NCBI GenBank assembly: GCA_000719025.1
Contig: JODP01000012.1
Span: 310,001 to 374,000 of the forward strand
From: Kineosporia aurantiaca JCM 3230
Lineage (GTDB): Bacteria; Actinomycetota; Actinomycetes; Actinomycetales; Kineosporiaceae
DNA length: 64,000 nt
Direction: 5' to 3'
In this document: positions 43,116-52,354 of the stretch, piece after piece
Numbering within the stretch: the stretch's first letter is position 1
Layout: every line of letters starts with the position of its first letter
Notes under the pieces: generated by a model
What the model saw: only the letters and a program-made list of their open reading frames with translations
Databases searched by the model: none
Told to the model about the DNA's origin: nothing
Translations under genes and position numbers: made by a program

Positions 43116-44449
43116 GCGGTTTCTCCTTGCAGGGTCGGTGCAGCCGTTCCCCGGCCGGTGAGCGGGGCCAGACCGTGCTGGTAGAGCGCGGTCAGCGCGC
43201 CCAGGCACCCGTCGTCGTCCGCGAGCCGGGCGCCCCTCACCCGCGGCACCGCAACGGCGAACACACCGAGGTGCTCCGACACGCTCTCGCTCACCTGCCG
43301 CAGCACCGCCGGATGGGCCCCGAGCTCCCCGCCGACGACGATCTCGGCCGGATTGAGCGTGGTGGCGTGCATCGCCAGCAGCCGGCCCAGGGGTTCGGCG
43401 GCCTCTCGCAGCACCTGCTCCCGAGCCTGGTCCCCCGGGCGCACGTCGCTGAGCGAGGCGACGCCCAGACCACGCTCGGCCAGGGCCCTCCGTACAGCCG
43501 GCACCGACGCGACGGTCTCCAGACAGCCGGACCGCCCACACCGGCACAATCTCCCGCCGGGCTGAACACACACGTGCCCGAACTCCCCCGCCGCCCCCGC
43601 CCAGCCGCCGACCAGCTGACCACCGATCACCAGACCGCCCCCGACGCCCTCGGACAGGCGCACGTAGATCAGGTCCCGCACCGCCTCACCCGGAATCGCC
43701 GCCGCCTCGGCCAGCGCGGCGAAGCGGGTGTTGTTCCCGAGCAGCACCGGCACCCCGAACCGCTCCTCGAACGCCCGCCGCACCTGGTCCCCCACCACCC
43801 AGGCCTGGGGGAATCCGCCCGGGCCGAGTTCGGCCGGCCCCAATGCACTCGCGGAAGGCCGGGCCTCCTGGGAAACGCCGCGATTAGCCACCCCGGCCAT
43901 CCGTCGCGCGGAACGGCCCCCGCCCAAGGAGCCGGGGGTGAAGCCCTCCGGCCGCGCCGAGAAGGGGCCGGGCACCCCGATCCCGATGCCCTGCAGGGCC
44001 CGCAGATGCAGCCGCCGGCCCTCGGTCACCTGGTCGGTGAGCTGCTCGATCAGCGCGAACGTCAGGGCGATCCGCTCCTGCACCCCGGTCGCGTCCGGGT
44101 CGTACTCCGCGACGCTCTCGGCCAGCACGGTGTGCCCGGCGTCCGACACCGCCACCCTCGTGCGGCGGTGTCCCATGTCCACCCCGAGGAACTGCCCCGA
44201 CGCCGGATCCAGGGCCAGCCGTTCGGCCGGACGGCCACTGCCCTCGCGCACCGAGGCGTCGGTCTCGTGCACCACGACCGCACCGCGCCGCAGCAGCCCG
44301 CCCGCCACCTCCGACAGCGTGGCACGGGACATCCGCAGCTCGTCCGCGATCTCGGCGCGGCTCAACGCCCCGCGCTCGCGCAGCAGGTGCAGGAGGCGTT
44401 CCTCATGCTGCGCTCGGCGGGTCAGGGGAACTGCCCGGTACGTCGACAC
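43112..44449 (-). CDS. ROK-family transcriptional regulator
   Basis: 445 residues from a GTG. The N-terminal winged helix (15-70, LSRAEIADELRMSRATLSEVAGGLLRRG) is followed by an ASKHA sugar-kinase-like fold. The ROK zinc motif is complete: GEFGHVCVQPG, then CRCGRSGCLE. An insert of about 40 Gly/Ser/Ala-rich residues (GFTPGSLGGGRSARR onward) interrupts the fold near residue 185. It is the first gene of the sulfur-compound operon, so it probably controls the operon in response to a sugar-like ligand, perhaps a sulfated sugar (inference). Confidence 0.88.
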   Translation of the reverse strand: MSTYRAVPLTRRAQHEERLLHLLRERGALSRAEIADELRMSRATLSEVAGGLLRRGAVVVHETDASVREGSGRPAERLALDPASGQFLGVDMGHRRTRVAVSDAGHTVLAESVAEYDPDATGVQERIALTFALIEQLTDQVTEGRRLHLRALQGIGIGVPGPFSARPEGFTPGSLGGGRSARRMAGVANRGVSQEARPSASALGPAELGPGGFPQAWVVGDQVRRAFEERFGVPVLLGNNTRFAALAEAAAIPGEAVRDLIYVRLSEGVGGGLVIGGQLVGGWAGAAGEFGHVCVQPGGRLCRCGRSGCLETVASVPAVRRALAERGLGVASLSDVRPGDQAREQVLREAAEPLGRLLAMHATTLNPAEIVVGGELGAHPAVLRQVSESVSEHLGVFAVAVPRVRGARLADDDGCLGALTALYQHGLAPLTGRGTAAPTLQGETA

Positions 44450-44537
44450 GGCTCAACCCAAGAGCGGGGCAATTCTTCCGTCAACGTTCCGACAGAAAGA
44501 ACACGGTCCGTTCACCGAGCACCGCGCAGGCCGTTCA

Positions 44538-44553
44538 CAACCCACCCGGGTTG
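44538..44553 (-). terminator. Small hairpin after the oxidoreductase gene
   Basis: CAACCC-4-GGGTTG directly after the oxidoreductase stop (44555-44557, minus strand). Only a six-base stem and no T-tract, so its strength is uncertain. Confidence 0.4.
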
Positions 44554-44554
44554 A

Positions 44555-45520
44555 TTACGGAGTCAGGAGCACCCGGCCCCGCAGGCCACCGCCCTCGAAG
44601 GCCCGGTGCGCGGCCGGGGCCTGCTCGAACGGGTACACCGAGTCGATCACCGGCCGGATCGACTTCTCCGCCACGTGCCGCGCGGCCTCGGCGATCATCG
44701 CGTTCGGCGGCTGGGCCAGATAGGTCCGCACCCGCGCCCCGCTGACCAGGCTGATCGCCGAGCCGGTGCCCGCCGCCGCGAGCGCCTGGGGTGAGGAGGC
44801 GGTCGTGACCATCCGCCCGCCCGGGGTGAGCCGACGCCGCCAGGCCAGCAGCTGCGTCCCCACCGTGTCCACGATGACGTCGACCGGGCGGATGTCGGCC
44901 GGCTGCGCGGTGGTGTAGTCGAACACCTCCGAGGCGCCCAGGGACTGCGCCAGATCCAGGTTCTGCGGGCCGGCCAGGGCGACCACGTAACCGCCGAGCG
45001 CATTCGCCAGCTGAACGACGGCCGCGCCGACGGCCCCGGTCGCGCCCCGCACCAGCACCCGTTCCCCGCCCAGCAGCCGGGTCGACCCCTGCAGGGTGCG
45101 AACTGCCATCGTGGCCGGCATGACGGTGGCGGCCGCGCCCAGATCATCCACCCCGAACGGGGCGAGGGTGACGTGCGAGGCCTCGAAGAGCGCGGATTCC
45201 GCGGCCGACCCCAGCGGCCCCCCGAAGGCCCGGCCGTCCCCGGTGACTGCCCAGACCCGGTCCCCGACCTGCAGCGAACTCACGTCCGCGCCGGCCGACT
45301 CGACCAGCCCGACCGCATCGATCCCGACGCCCTTGGGGAACCGGCGGCCGGTCAGCAGGCGCAGGGATCCGCGACGGACATGGACGTCCGCGGCGTTGAC
45401 GCTGGTCGCCGCGACCCGGATGCGGACCTGGGTGGGACCGGGCAGAGGAATCGGCACGGCCTCGACGGCCAGCACCTCCGGCCCGCCGTAGGCGGGGTAC
45501 CGCACCGCACGCATCAGCAT
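44555..45520 (-). CDS. Zinc-binding-type dehydrogenase / quinone oxidoreductase (MDR family)
   Basis: 321 residues. The medium-chain reductase fold is shown by the GroES-like start (YGGPEVLAVEAVPIPLPGPTQVRIRV), VGDRVWAVTGDG and the Rossmann loop VLVRGATGAVGAAVVQLA. No catalytic zinc ligands are seen, so it belongs with NADPH:quinone reductases. Substrate unknown. Confidence 0.87.
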   Translation of the reverse strand: MLMRAVRYPAYGGPEVLAVEAVPIPLPGPTQVRIRVAATSVNAADVHVRRGSLRLLTGRRFPKGVGIDAVGLVESAGADVSSLQVGDRVWAVTGDGRAFGGPLGSAAESALFEASHVTLAPFGVDDLGAAATVMPATMAVRTLQGSTRLLGGERVLVRGATGAVGAAVVQLANALGGYVVALAGPQNLDLAQSLGASEVFDYTTAQPADIRPVDVIVDTVGTQLLAWRRRLTPGGRMVTTASSPQALAAAGTGSAISLVSGARVRTYLAQPPNAMIAEAARHVAEKSIRPVIDSVYPFEQAPAAHRAFEGGGLRGRVLLTP

Positions 45521-45633
45521 CCCCTGACGGTCGGATCAACGCACGCTTTGCAGCGTAGTCCGCCTCGACGCTTTCGCAGCGGTGCCCGCACTGCCCTCTT
45601 GACCCTGCCCCCTTGACCCGGCCACCGGCGTCC

Positions 45634-46125
45634 TCAGACTTCGGCGTTCTCCGGGATCTCGGCGTCCGGATCGGCCAGTTCCGCGGTCAGGTCGCCGTCC
45701 TCGTCGATCTCCAGCTCCACGAAACCGACCGAGGCGTACAGCCTCCGGGCCGGGAGGTTGTCCTGGTGCACCGACAGCCGGATGCCCTTGGGCTCGGGCA
45801 GCTCCCGCAGATAGTCGACCAGGGTCAGCAGCGCGGCCCGGCCGATCCCGGTGCCCTGGTCCTGCGCCTCGATCAGCATCCCGCCGATCCAGTTCCGGTC
45901 GTCGTCCTCGTCGTAGGCCCACATGATGTGCCCGACCACCAGCTCGTCGGAGTAGACGCCGAGCGACGTCCACACTCCCTCACGCTCACTCAGCAGCAGG
46001 TAACGGGCGCCGGAGGTGGCCACCCAGTCGCGCTGGTCGTCCTTCGGCACGACATCGGCGATGTCCCGCCAGTTCTCGTCACTTACCCCGCGCAGGGTCA
46101 CGCTGCGCCCCCGGGCGTCGGTCAT
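45634..46125 (-). CDS. GNAT-family N-acetyltransferase
   Basis: 163 residues from the ATG at 46125; the frame is open further to 46182. Features are VTLRGVSDENWRDIADV, an acetyl-CoA loop in AQDQGTGIGRAALLTLVDYL, and VHQDNLPARRLYASVGFVE. The spermidine/spermine acetyltransferase (SpeG/BltD-like) group has this layout with an acidic C-terminus. Divergent from the ECF41 sigma gene, so the promoter at 46170 lies between them. Confidence 0.87.
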   Translation of the reverse strand: MTDARGRSVTLRGVSDENWRDIADVVPKDDQRDWVATSGARYLLLSEREGVWTSLGVYSDELVVGHIMWAYDEDDDRNWIGGMLIEAQDQGTGIGRAALLTLVDYLRELPEPKGIRLSVHQDNLPARRLYASVGFVELEIDEDGDLTAELADPDAEIPENAEV

Positions 46126-46169
46126 CCCGGCATCAATGGTTCTGATCACGCGCCGAAGCCTCTCACGGC

Positions 46170-46196
46170 TGTTACACCGCACCCGCGCCGCTCGTC
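46170..46196 (+). promoter_or_regulatory. Predicted ECF41 promoter
   Basis: TGTTACA (46170-46176), a 16-base spacer, then CGTC (46193-46196). This is one mismatch from the ECF41 consensus as I know it (TGTCACA-16-CGTC). It is 34 bases upstream of the sigma gene start, so the sigma factor probably activates its own gene. Confidence 0.75.
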
Positions 46197-46229
46197 AGGC
46201 ACCCAGGACCGGCGGGCGAGAGGACACTG

Positions 46230-47126
46230 ATGAGCGTGGAACAGGGCGAGGCCCAGTTCGGGGAGCAGTTCGAGGAGCACCGGGCGCATCTGCGGGCGGT
46301 CGCCTACCGGATGCTCGGGTCGCTGGACGAGGCCGAGGACGCGGTGCAGGAGACCTGGCTGCGGTTCGCGCGCAGCGACGTCACCGAGGTGATCAACCTG
46401 CGGGGCTGGCTGGTCACCGTCACCAGCCGGATCTGCCTGGACCACCTGCGGGCCCGCACCGCCCGGCGCGAGGAACCCTTTCCCGACCTGGTGATCACCG
46501 CCGAGGGCGAGGACCCCGAGCACCAGGCGGTGCTGGCCGACGCGGTGGGCCTGGCCCTGCAGGTGGTGATCGCCGAACTGGCCCCGGCCGAGAGGATCGC
46601 CTTCGTCCTGCACGACCTCTTCGCCGTCCCGTTCACCGACATCGGCGACCTGCTCGACCGCTCGCCCGCAGCGTCCAAACAACTGGCTCATCGGGCCCGC
46701 CAACGGGTCACCGGCGCCGTGCCCGCCGCCCGGTCCAACCATTCACCCGACCATGCACCCGGTCGTACGGACCGGGAGGTGGTCGAGGCCTTCTTCGCCG
46801 CGGCGCGCTCCGGCGACCTCGACCGGCTGGTGTCGGTGCTGCACCCCGACGTGACGGTGCGCACCGACGGCGGAACCGCACGAGCGTCCCTCACCGGCAT
46901 CACCCGCGGCGCCCGCGACGTCGCCCAACGCGCACGCACCTTCGCCAACCCGCACGCCGTGCTGCACCCGGTGCTGGTCAACGGCGACCCCGGCGTCATC
47001 GTCACGCTCGGTGGAACCGCGGTATCGGTGCTGGGTTTCACCGTCCGGGACGGCCAGGTGGTGGCGCTGCACGCCCTGGCCGACCCGGACCGGCTGGCCC
47101 GCCTGGACGTGCAGCGCCTCCTCTGA
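46230..47126 (+). CDS. ECF41-family RNA polymerase sigma factor (SigJ-like)
   Basis: 298 residues. Sigma region 2 (FEEHRAHLRAVAYRMLGSLDEAEDAVQETWLRF) and region 4 (LAPAERIAFVLHDLFAVPFTDIGDLL) are followed by a SnoaL-like C-terminal domain (REVVEAFFAAARSGDLDRLVSVL, DVTVRTDGGT). That C-terminal extension regulates ECF41 sigma activity and replaces a classical anti-sigma factor. The convergent neighbour is a carboxymuconolactone decarboxylase-like gene, the usual partner of ECF41. Confidence 0.9.
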   Translation: MSVEQGEAQFGEQFEEHRAHLRAVAYRMLGSLDEAEDAVQETWLRFARSDVTEVINLRGWLVTVTSRICLDHLRARTARREEPFPDLVITAEGEDPEHQAVLADAVGLALQVVIAELAPAERIAFVLHDLFAVPFTDIGDLLDRSPAASKQLAHRARQRVTGAVPAARSNHSPDHAPGRTDREVVEAFFAAARSGDLDRLVSVLHPDVTVRTDGGTARASLTGITRGARDVAQRARTFANPHAVLHPVLVNGDPGVIVTLGGTAVSVLGFTVRDGQVVALHALADPDRLARLDVQRLL

Positions 47127-47141
47127 AACCAGCTGGATCAG

Positions 47142-47609
47142 CTAGACCCAGCTGTCCACCGGGGGCTGGCGGACGGTCGTGTTCAGCCGGTTGTAGAAGT
47201 TGGCCGTGGCGATCTGCAGGATGATCGCGGCCAGCTCCTTCTCCCCGAACCGGGCGCTCACGGCGTCCCAGATCTGCTCGTCCACCGCGCCCGGATCGTC
47301 CGCCAGCCGGGTCATCGCCTCGGCCAGCGCCAGCGCCGCCCGCTCGGCGTCGTCGAACAACGGCGACTCCCGCCAGACCGGCAGCGCCAGCATCCGCTCG
47401 GTGCTCAGCCCGATCCGGCCCGCGTTCAGCACGCCGAAGTGCACGCACGCGGTGCAGCCGTTGATCTGGCTGGCCCGCAGATGAACCAGCTCCAGGGTCT
47501 GTTCGGGCACCCCGGCCGAATGGATGCCCCGGGTCAGGTGCTTCACCGCGGTCATCACGTCCGGCAGGAGCGCAGCCGGGTTGCTCATCCGCTGCTCAAG
47601 GCTGTTCAT
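47142..47609 (-). CDS. Carboxymuconolactone decarboxylase / AhpD-like protein
   Basis: 155 residues. The AhpD-like core is LVHLRASQINGCTACVHFGV, with the redox CxxC and following His. It is probably a small peroxidase- or oxidoreductase-type protein. Ribosome-binding site GAGGAGAG. Its gene is the expected ECF41 regulon partner, but here it converges on the sigma gene rather than following it, and I see no clear ECF41 promoter ahead of it in the 20 bases to the next gene. Confidence 0.88.
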   Translation of the reverse strand: MNSLEQRMSNPAALLPDVMTAVKHLTRGIHSAGVPEQTLELVHLRASQINGCTACVHFGVLNAGRIGLSTERMLALPVWRESPLFDDAERAALALAEAMTRLADDPGAVDEQIWDAVSARFGEKELAAIILQIATANFYNRLNTTVRQPPVDSWV

Positions 47610-47629
47610 CGTCTCTCCTCGTCGTCAGG

Positions 47630-49108
47630 TCAGTTGCTCACCTGACGGAGCGAAGGTTCCAGGGGTAACGCGGGCCGGTCCACGGCGAGCACGGTGCGAT
47701 CCCGCCCACCGGACTTGGCCAGGTACAGCGCCTGGTCCGCGCGTTGCAGCAGGGGGAACGGTTCCTCCTCGCCGTCCCACCGGGCGACCCCGATCGAGCA
47801 GGTCTGGCCGTTCGGCACGACCCGGCGCAGCCGGTCCAGCCGCGCGCGACCCTCCTCCACCCCGGAGCAGTGCACGAGCACGGCGAACTCCTCACCGCCC
47901 CAGCGGGCGATCACCGGCGCCGGTCCGAGGGCTTCCTTCCAGGCCTTGGCCGCCTCCTTCAGCAGCACGTCCCCGGCCTGATGCCCGTGCGTGTCGTTGA
48001 ACTGCTTGAAGTGGTCCAGATCGAGCAGCGCGACCAGCAGCTGCGAGCCCGCCCCGATCGAGGTGTTCATCGCCCGGGCCAGCTCGAAGTCCCAGGACCG
48101 GCGGTTGGCGATCTCGGTCAGCGGGTCGGTCCGGGCCATCCGTTCCATCCCGGCGGACTGCCGGCGCAGCTCCTGCAGCAGGTCCCAGATCCGCGCCATC
48201 ACCATGCCGAGCAGCAGAATCGAGCCCAGGCCGAGCAGCTCCGCCCCGTCGTACACACCGGCCACCGTCCGCGCGATCAGCACCACCGACGGCAGGCCCG
48301 CGGCCAGCGCCAGCACCACCAGCCGGGGCGCCGTCAGCCCGGCCGCGTCACCCACCGGCTCGCTCGGCCGGTGCCGCACCCGGCCGGCACTGACCGCTGC
48401 CAGACCCCAGCACCCGTAGGCACCCGCCCAGATCACGTTCATCCAGGCCGCGAACTGGTTGCCCCCGGTGGTCAGCTCGACCACGTTCTGGGCGGTGTCG
48501 GCGGCCAGCGTGCACAGCATCGACGCGATGACCCACCCGATCACCGCCCCCGGCCGGCGCCGACCGGTCAGCATCCGGACCACCAGGAACAGCAGGAGCA
48601 CATCCATCACCGGGTACACCGTGCTGAGCAGCCGGGCGATGAAGGGCTGGGAGGCGTCGGAGAGCGACGGGAGCACGACGAACAGCACGGCCAGCATCCC
48701 CAGCCCGGTGGCGACGATGGCGGCATCCACCAGCACCCCGAACGCCGCCCGCCGGTTGCGCTGACGGTCCAGGCCCAGCACACCCGCCGCAGTGGCCAGA
48801 TACGCCACTACGAAGAACAGGTCGGCCGGGGTAGGCCAGCGATCCTGTCCGGTGAGCTGGTAATAGGCCAGCACCGATTCTCCCGCCAGGCACAGGCCCA
48901 TGTTGGCCAGGAGCCAGTTCCACGGTCCCCGCTCCTCCTTCGCGATCCGCCGGACCGCGAGCAGCAGGAACGCCGAGCTCAGGGCGACGGACAGGATGTA
49001 GGCGAGCGACATGCCGTTCGTGCCCTCGCGGAACGCGAGCAAGCTCGCCACCGAGAGCCCGGTCAGAACCCCGACCGGCGCCAGGGCCCGGCGCTCGAGG
49101 CCGCTCAT
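47630..49108 (-). CDS. Membrane diguanylate cyclase, paralogue 1
   Basis: 492 residues. About nine membrane helices occupy residues 10-310. The GGDEF domain (330-480) begins MARTDPLTEIANRRSWDFEL, has metal-binding LLDLDHFKQFND and the active loop ARWGGEEF. The RxxD product-inhibition site five residues ahead of GGEEF is absent, so feedback by c-di-GMP through that site is not expected. The start overlaps the stop of paralogue 2 by four bases. Confidence 0.92.
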   Translation of the reverse strand: MSGLERRALAPVGVLTGLSVASLLAFREGTNGMSLAYILSVALSSAFLLLAVRRIAKEERGPWNWLLANMGLCLAGESVLAYYQLTGQDRWPTPADLFFVVAYLATAAGVLGLDRQRNRRAAFGVLVDAAIVATGLGMLAVLFVVLPSLSDASQPFIARLLSTVYPVMDVLLLFLVVRMLTGRRRPGAVIGWVIASMLCTLAADTAQNVVELTTGGNQFAAWMNVIWAGAYGCWGLAAVSAGRVRHRPSEPVGDAAGLTAPRLVVLALAAGLPSVVLIARTVAGVYDGAELLGLGSILLLGMVMARIWDLLQELRRQSAGMERMARTDPLTEIANRRSWDFELARAMNTSIGAGSQLLVALLDLDHFKQFNDTHGHQAGDVLLKEAAKAWKEALGPAPVIARWGGEEFAVLVHCSGVEEGRARLDRLRRVVPNGQTCSIGVARWDGEEEPFPLLQRADQALYLAKSGGRDRTVLAVDRPALPLEPSLRQVSN

Positions 49109-50661
49109 GCCACCCCCTGCTTCGGATCCGGCACTTCGCTGTCCAGGTCCGATGCCAGCACCAGACGGTCCCGTCCCGATCGTTTCGCCTCGTAGAGCGC
49201 CTCATCCGCCGCCCGGAGCAGCGCTTCCGCCTCCTCCAGGCCGTCCCAGCGGGCTACCCCGATCGAACAGGTCTGCCCGAAAGGCACCAGCCCCCGCAGG
49301 CTGTCCAGCACACCCAACCCTGTTGCGACCTCCGTGCAGTGCAGGGTGACCGCGAACTCCTCACCACCCCACCGCGCGATCCGGCCGCCCGGCCCCACCC
49401 CCAGACTCCACGCCCGCGCCGCCTCCTTCAGCAGGTCGTCCCCGGCCTGGTGCCCGTGCGCGTCGTTGTACTTCTTGAAGAAGTCCAGGTCCAGCAGCGC
49501 CACCAGCAGCACGCTGCCGGTGGCGGACGCCGTGGCCATCGCCCGGGCCAGCTCGAAGTCCCACGAGCGCCGGTTGGCCACGCCGGTCAGCGGGTCGGTC
49601 CGGGCCATCCGCGCCAGCTCTGTGGACTGCCGCCGCACCTGCTGCAGCAGGTCCCAGATCCGGGCCACCACCATCACCAGCAGGACCAGCGACCCGGCCC
49701 CGAGGTAGGCACCGTCCTGCGGATGACCGTTGGCCGCGAGCACCACCTGCACCACCGAGGGCAGCACGGCGGCCAGACCCAGCACCACCAGCCGGGTGAT
49801 CGTCAGGCCGTTCTGCACCACCAGCTCCGCGGACGTCTCGCCGCTGATGGACGCACTGCGGGCCGCGCAGCCCAGCAGCGCGTAGAACAGCAGCCAGAGC
49901 AGGTCCATCCAGTGCGGGAAGCCACTGGTATCGGTGGTCAGCACGATGATGTTCTGCACGGTGTCCGCGGTGACCGTCACGATCATCGCCAGCACCAGCC
50001 ACCGGATCGCCGCCGGCTGCTGCCGCGGGCCGATCAGCATCCGCGCCACCAGGAACACCAGCAGCACGTCGACCAGCGGGTACAGGGTGCCGACCAGGCG
50101 GGCCGCCGGCGACTGACTGCCGTCGGTGACCAGGGGAAAGATCAGGTACACGAGCGCCAGCAGGGCCACCGAGCCCGCGACGATGCCGGCCTCGAGCAGC
50201 GCGCCGAAGGCCGGGCGGTGGTTGCGCTGGCGGTCCAGAGCCAGCACGCCGTAGGCCAGGGCCGCGTAGGCGCCGAGATAGACCGGGTCGGCCGGGGACG
50301 GCCAGGCCTGAACGCTGCGCAGGTCCAGCACGGCGAACCAGGTCTCGCCGACGACCGAGAGCCCCATCATCAAGACCAGGGCCAGCCAGGGTCGACGGCG
50401 GGCGGCGGGAACCTGCGCCACCGCCACGGTCAGAAAGGCCGCCGAGAGCACGACGGAGACCAGGTAGGCGACCGTGACCACCACGTTGCCCCGCCACAGG
50501 GCCGGGATCAGGAACGCCACCACCGGGCAGGACACCAGCGCCAGCGTGCCCAGCCAGAAGACCAGCCGCTGATGACCGGGTACGTCGTCCCGACGCGCTG
50601 GCTGTCCGGTCACGCCTAGGTCATCGGCCGGACCGGATCCGGACCGCACTGCTCGGCCCAC
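49105..50661 (-). CDS. Membrane diguanylate cyclase, paralogue 2
   Basis: 518 residues from a GTG at 50661; a GTG at 50613 would trim 16 residues. Same layout as paralogue 1: nine or so helices, then TDPLTGVANRRSWDFEL, LLDLDFFKKYND and ARWGGEEF. No RxxD site. The first two paralogues are translationally coupled and share the FELARAM segment, so they are the closest pair. Confidence 0.92.
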   Translation of the reverse strand: MGRAVRSGSGPADDLGVTGQPARRDDVPGHQRLVFWLGTLALVSCPVVAFLIPALWRGNVVVTVAYLVSVVLSAAFLTVAVAQVPAARRRPWLALVLMMGLSVVGETWFAVLDLRSVQAWPSPADPVYLGAYAALAYGVLALDRQRNHRPAFGALLEAGIVAGSVALLALVYLIFPLVTDGSQSPAARLVGTLYPLVDVLLVFLVARMLIGPRQQPAAIRWLVLAMIVTVTADTVQNIIVLTTDTSGFPHWMDLLWLLFYALLGCAARSASISGETSAELVVQNGLTITRLVVLGLAAVLPSVVQVVLAANGHPQDGAYLGAGSLVLLVMVVARIWDLLQQVRRQSTELARMARTDPLTGVANRRSWDFELARAMATASATGSVLLVALLDLDFFKKYNDAHGHQAGDDLLKEAARAWSLGVGPGGRIARWGGEEFAVTLHCTEVATGLGVLDSLRGLVPFGQTCSIGVARWDGLEEAEALLRAADEALYEAKRSGRDRLVLASDLDSEVPDPKQGVA

Positions 50662-50709
50662 GATCGGCCCACAACCCGCCCAGCAGCACCGGTTCGGGTC
50701 AGTTACGGG

Positions 50710-52197
50710 TCAGGCCGAGCTACGCGCTGTGAACAGCACCGGCTCCGGGAGCCGGGCGGTGTCCGGCCCGGGCCGGTCCACGATCATCCGGTCCCGCCCC
50801 AGCCGCTTGGCCCGGTACAGAGCCTCGTCCGCCCGCCCCAGCACCAGCGTCCCGTCCTCCCGGCCGTCCCAGACCGCCACCCCGATGGACACCGTCTGCC
50901 CGTCGGGCACCAAAGCACGCAGCCGATTCAGCCGCGCCAGACCCGACTCCGGGGTACGGCAGTGCAGGAAGGCCACGAACTCCTCACCACCCCAGCGCGC
51001 CAGCACCCCGGCCGGGCCGATCGCCTCCCGCCAGGCCGTGGCCGTGCCGCGCAGCAGATCGTCCCCACCGGCGTGCCCGACCGCGTCGTTGTACTCCTTG
51101 AAGTGGTCCAGGTCGAGCACGGCCACCAGCAGCGACGTGCCCACCACGCGGCTGCTCTCCAGGCCCAGCGCCAGCTCGCGGTCCCAGGCCCGGCGGTTGG
51201 CCACCCCGGTCAGCGCATCGGTGGCGGCCAGCTCGGCCAGGGCGCGGGCCTGCGCGTCGAGCTGGCGGTGCAGATCCCAGAACCGCACCAGCACCAGGGC
51301 CAGCACGATCACCGTGCCCACCCCGAGCGTGATCACCTCGCCCTGGTTGTCCCGCTCGGCCTCGAGGATCACCAGCAGCGGCGGAAGCCCGGCCGCGGCC
51401 AGCATGGCCGGCAGCCGCAGCCAGCCCGGACAGGTCTCCGCGGCCGGAGGCGCCGGCGGCCGCCAGCCCGCCCGGGTGCTGGACCCCGCGGCCAGGGCCA
51501 GGCACAGGTAGAACGCCAGCCACAGGCCGTTCACCCAGCGCGGGAACAGGATCGACTCGGTCTGCGAGGCCAGCACCTGCTGCGCCACGTCCCCGGTCAG
51601 CAACGACCCCAGCCCGAGCACCAGCAGCCAGATCGGCGCCGTCCAGCGGCCCCCGCCGACCAGCATCCGGAAGGCCAGGAACGCCACCAGCACATCGGCC
51701 AGCGGGTACGCCGACGACACCACCTGGGCGGCCCGGCTCACCTCGTCGTCCTGGACCACCGGCAGTACCAGGAAGACCAGGGCCAGCGAGGCCGCACCGG
51801 TCGTGACGATCGCCGTGTCCAGCTGGTCGCCCAGCCGGAAGCGGCCCCCACGCTGCCGGTCCAGCCGCAGCAGGCCCAGGATCAGGGGCCCGTAGGACAG
51901 GAAATAGAGGACGTCCGCGGGCGTGGGATAGAGCGTGGAGTCGCGGTGCTGCAGGACCTTGAACAGCGCCTCGGCGGCCAGGGCGATCATCATCGAGGCC
52001 TGCACCAGCCGCCAGCCGCGCCGCCGCTCGGCCGGGATCTGCCCGACCAGCATCGAGATCAGCAGCGTGGACAGCGCCACCGAGAGCACGTAGAGCCCGG
52101 CCGAGAGCACGCTGTCCACCGGCGGCACAACGGCCACCGGGACAGCCAGCAGCGCCAGCGCACCGACGATCCGGATACGCGGCGGCAACACGCTCAT
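50710..52197 (-). CDS. Membrane diguanylate cyclase, paralogue 3
   Basis: 495 residues from the ATG at 52197; a GTG nine bases earlier is possible, but an AGGGCG is better spaced for the ATG. Membrane region, then TDALTGVANRRAWDREL, VLDLDHFKEYND and ARWGGEEF without an RxxD site. It is 49 bases upstream of paralogue 2 and probably in the same transcript. Confidence 0.92.
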   Translation of the reverse strand: MSVLPPRIRIVGALALLAVPVAVVPPVDSVLSAGLYVLSVALSTLLISMLVGQIPAERRRGWRLVQASMMIALAAEALFKVLQHRDSTLYPTPADVLYFLSYGPLILGLLRLDRQRGGRFRLGDQLDTAIVTTGAASLALVFLVLPVVQDDEVSRAAQVVSSAYPLADVLVAFLAFRMLVGGGRWTAPIWLLVLGLGSLLTGDVAQQVLASQTESILFPRWVNGLWLAFYLCLALAAGSSTRAGWRPPAPPAAETCPGWLRLPAMLAAAGLPPLLVILEAERDNQGEVITLGVGTVIVLALVLVRFWDLHRQLDAQARALAELAATDALTGVANRRAWDRELALGLESSRVVGTSLLVAVLDLDHFKEYNDAVGHAGGDDLLRGTATAWREAIGPAGVLARWGGEEFVAFLHCRTPESGLARLNRLRALVPDGQTVSIGVAVWDGREDGTLVLGRADEALYRAKRLGRDRMIVDRPGPDTARLPEPVLFTARSSA

Positions 52198-52354
52198 CCG
52201 GCCCACGCCCTGACGGTCGGCGGGTGCCCGGTGGCCGCCAGTACGGGCGGCGCAGTCAACCCGTTCGGCCCAGATTGATCAGCTTCCGAACTTTTCCGCC
52301 CCCTGCCGCATCCAAGGTTCTGAGAAGGCAGTGAAAGAGGCATGAGGAGGAGCT

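Noticed and set aside
46170..46196. ECF41 promoter as a chance match.
   Set aside because: Kept as real because the exact 16-base spacer and location 34 bases ahead of an ECF41 sigma gene make chance unlikely; only the one-base mismatch argues against it.
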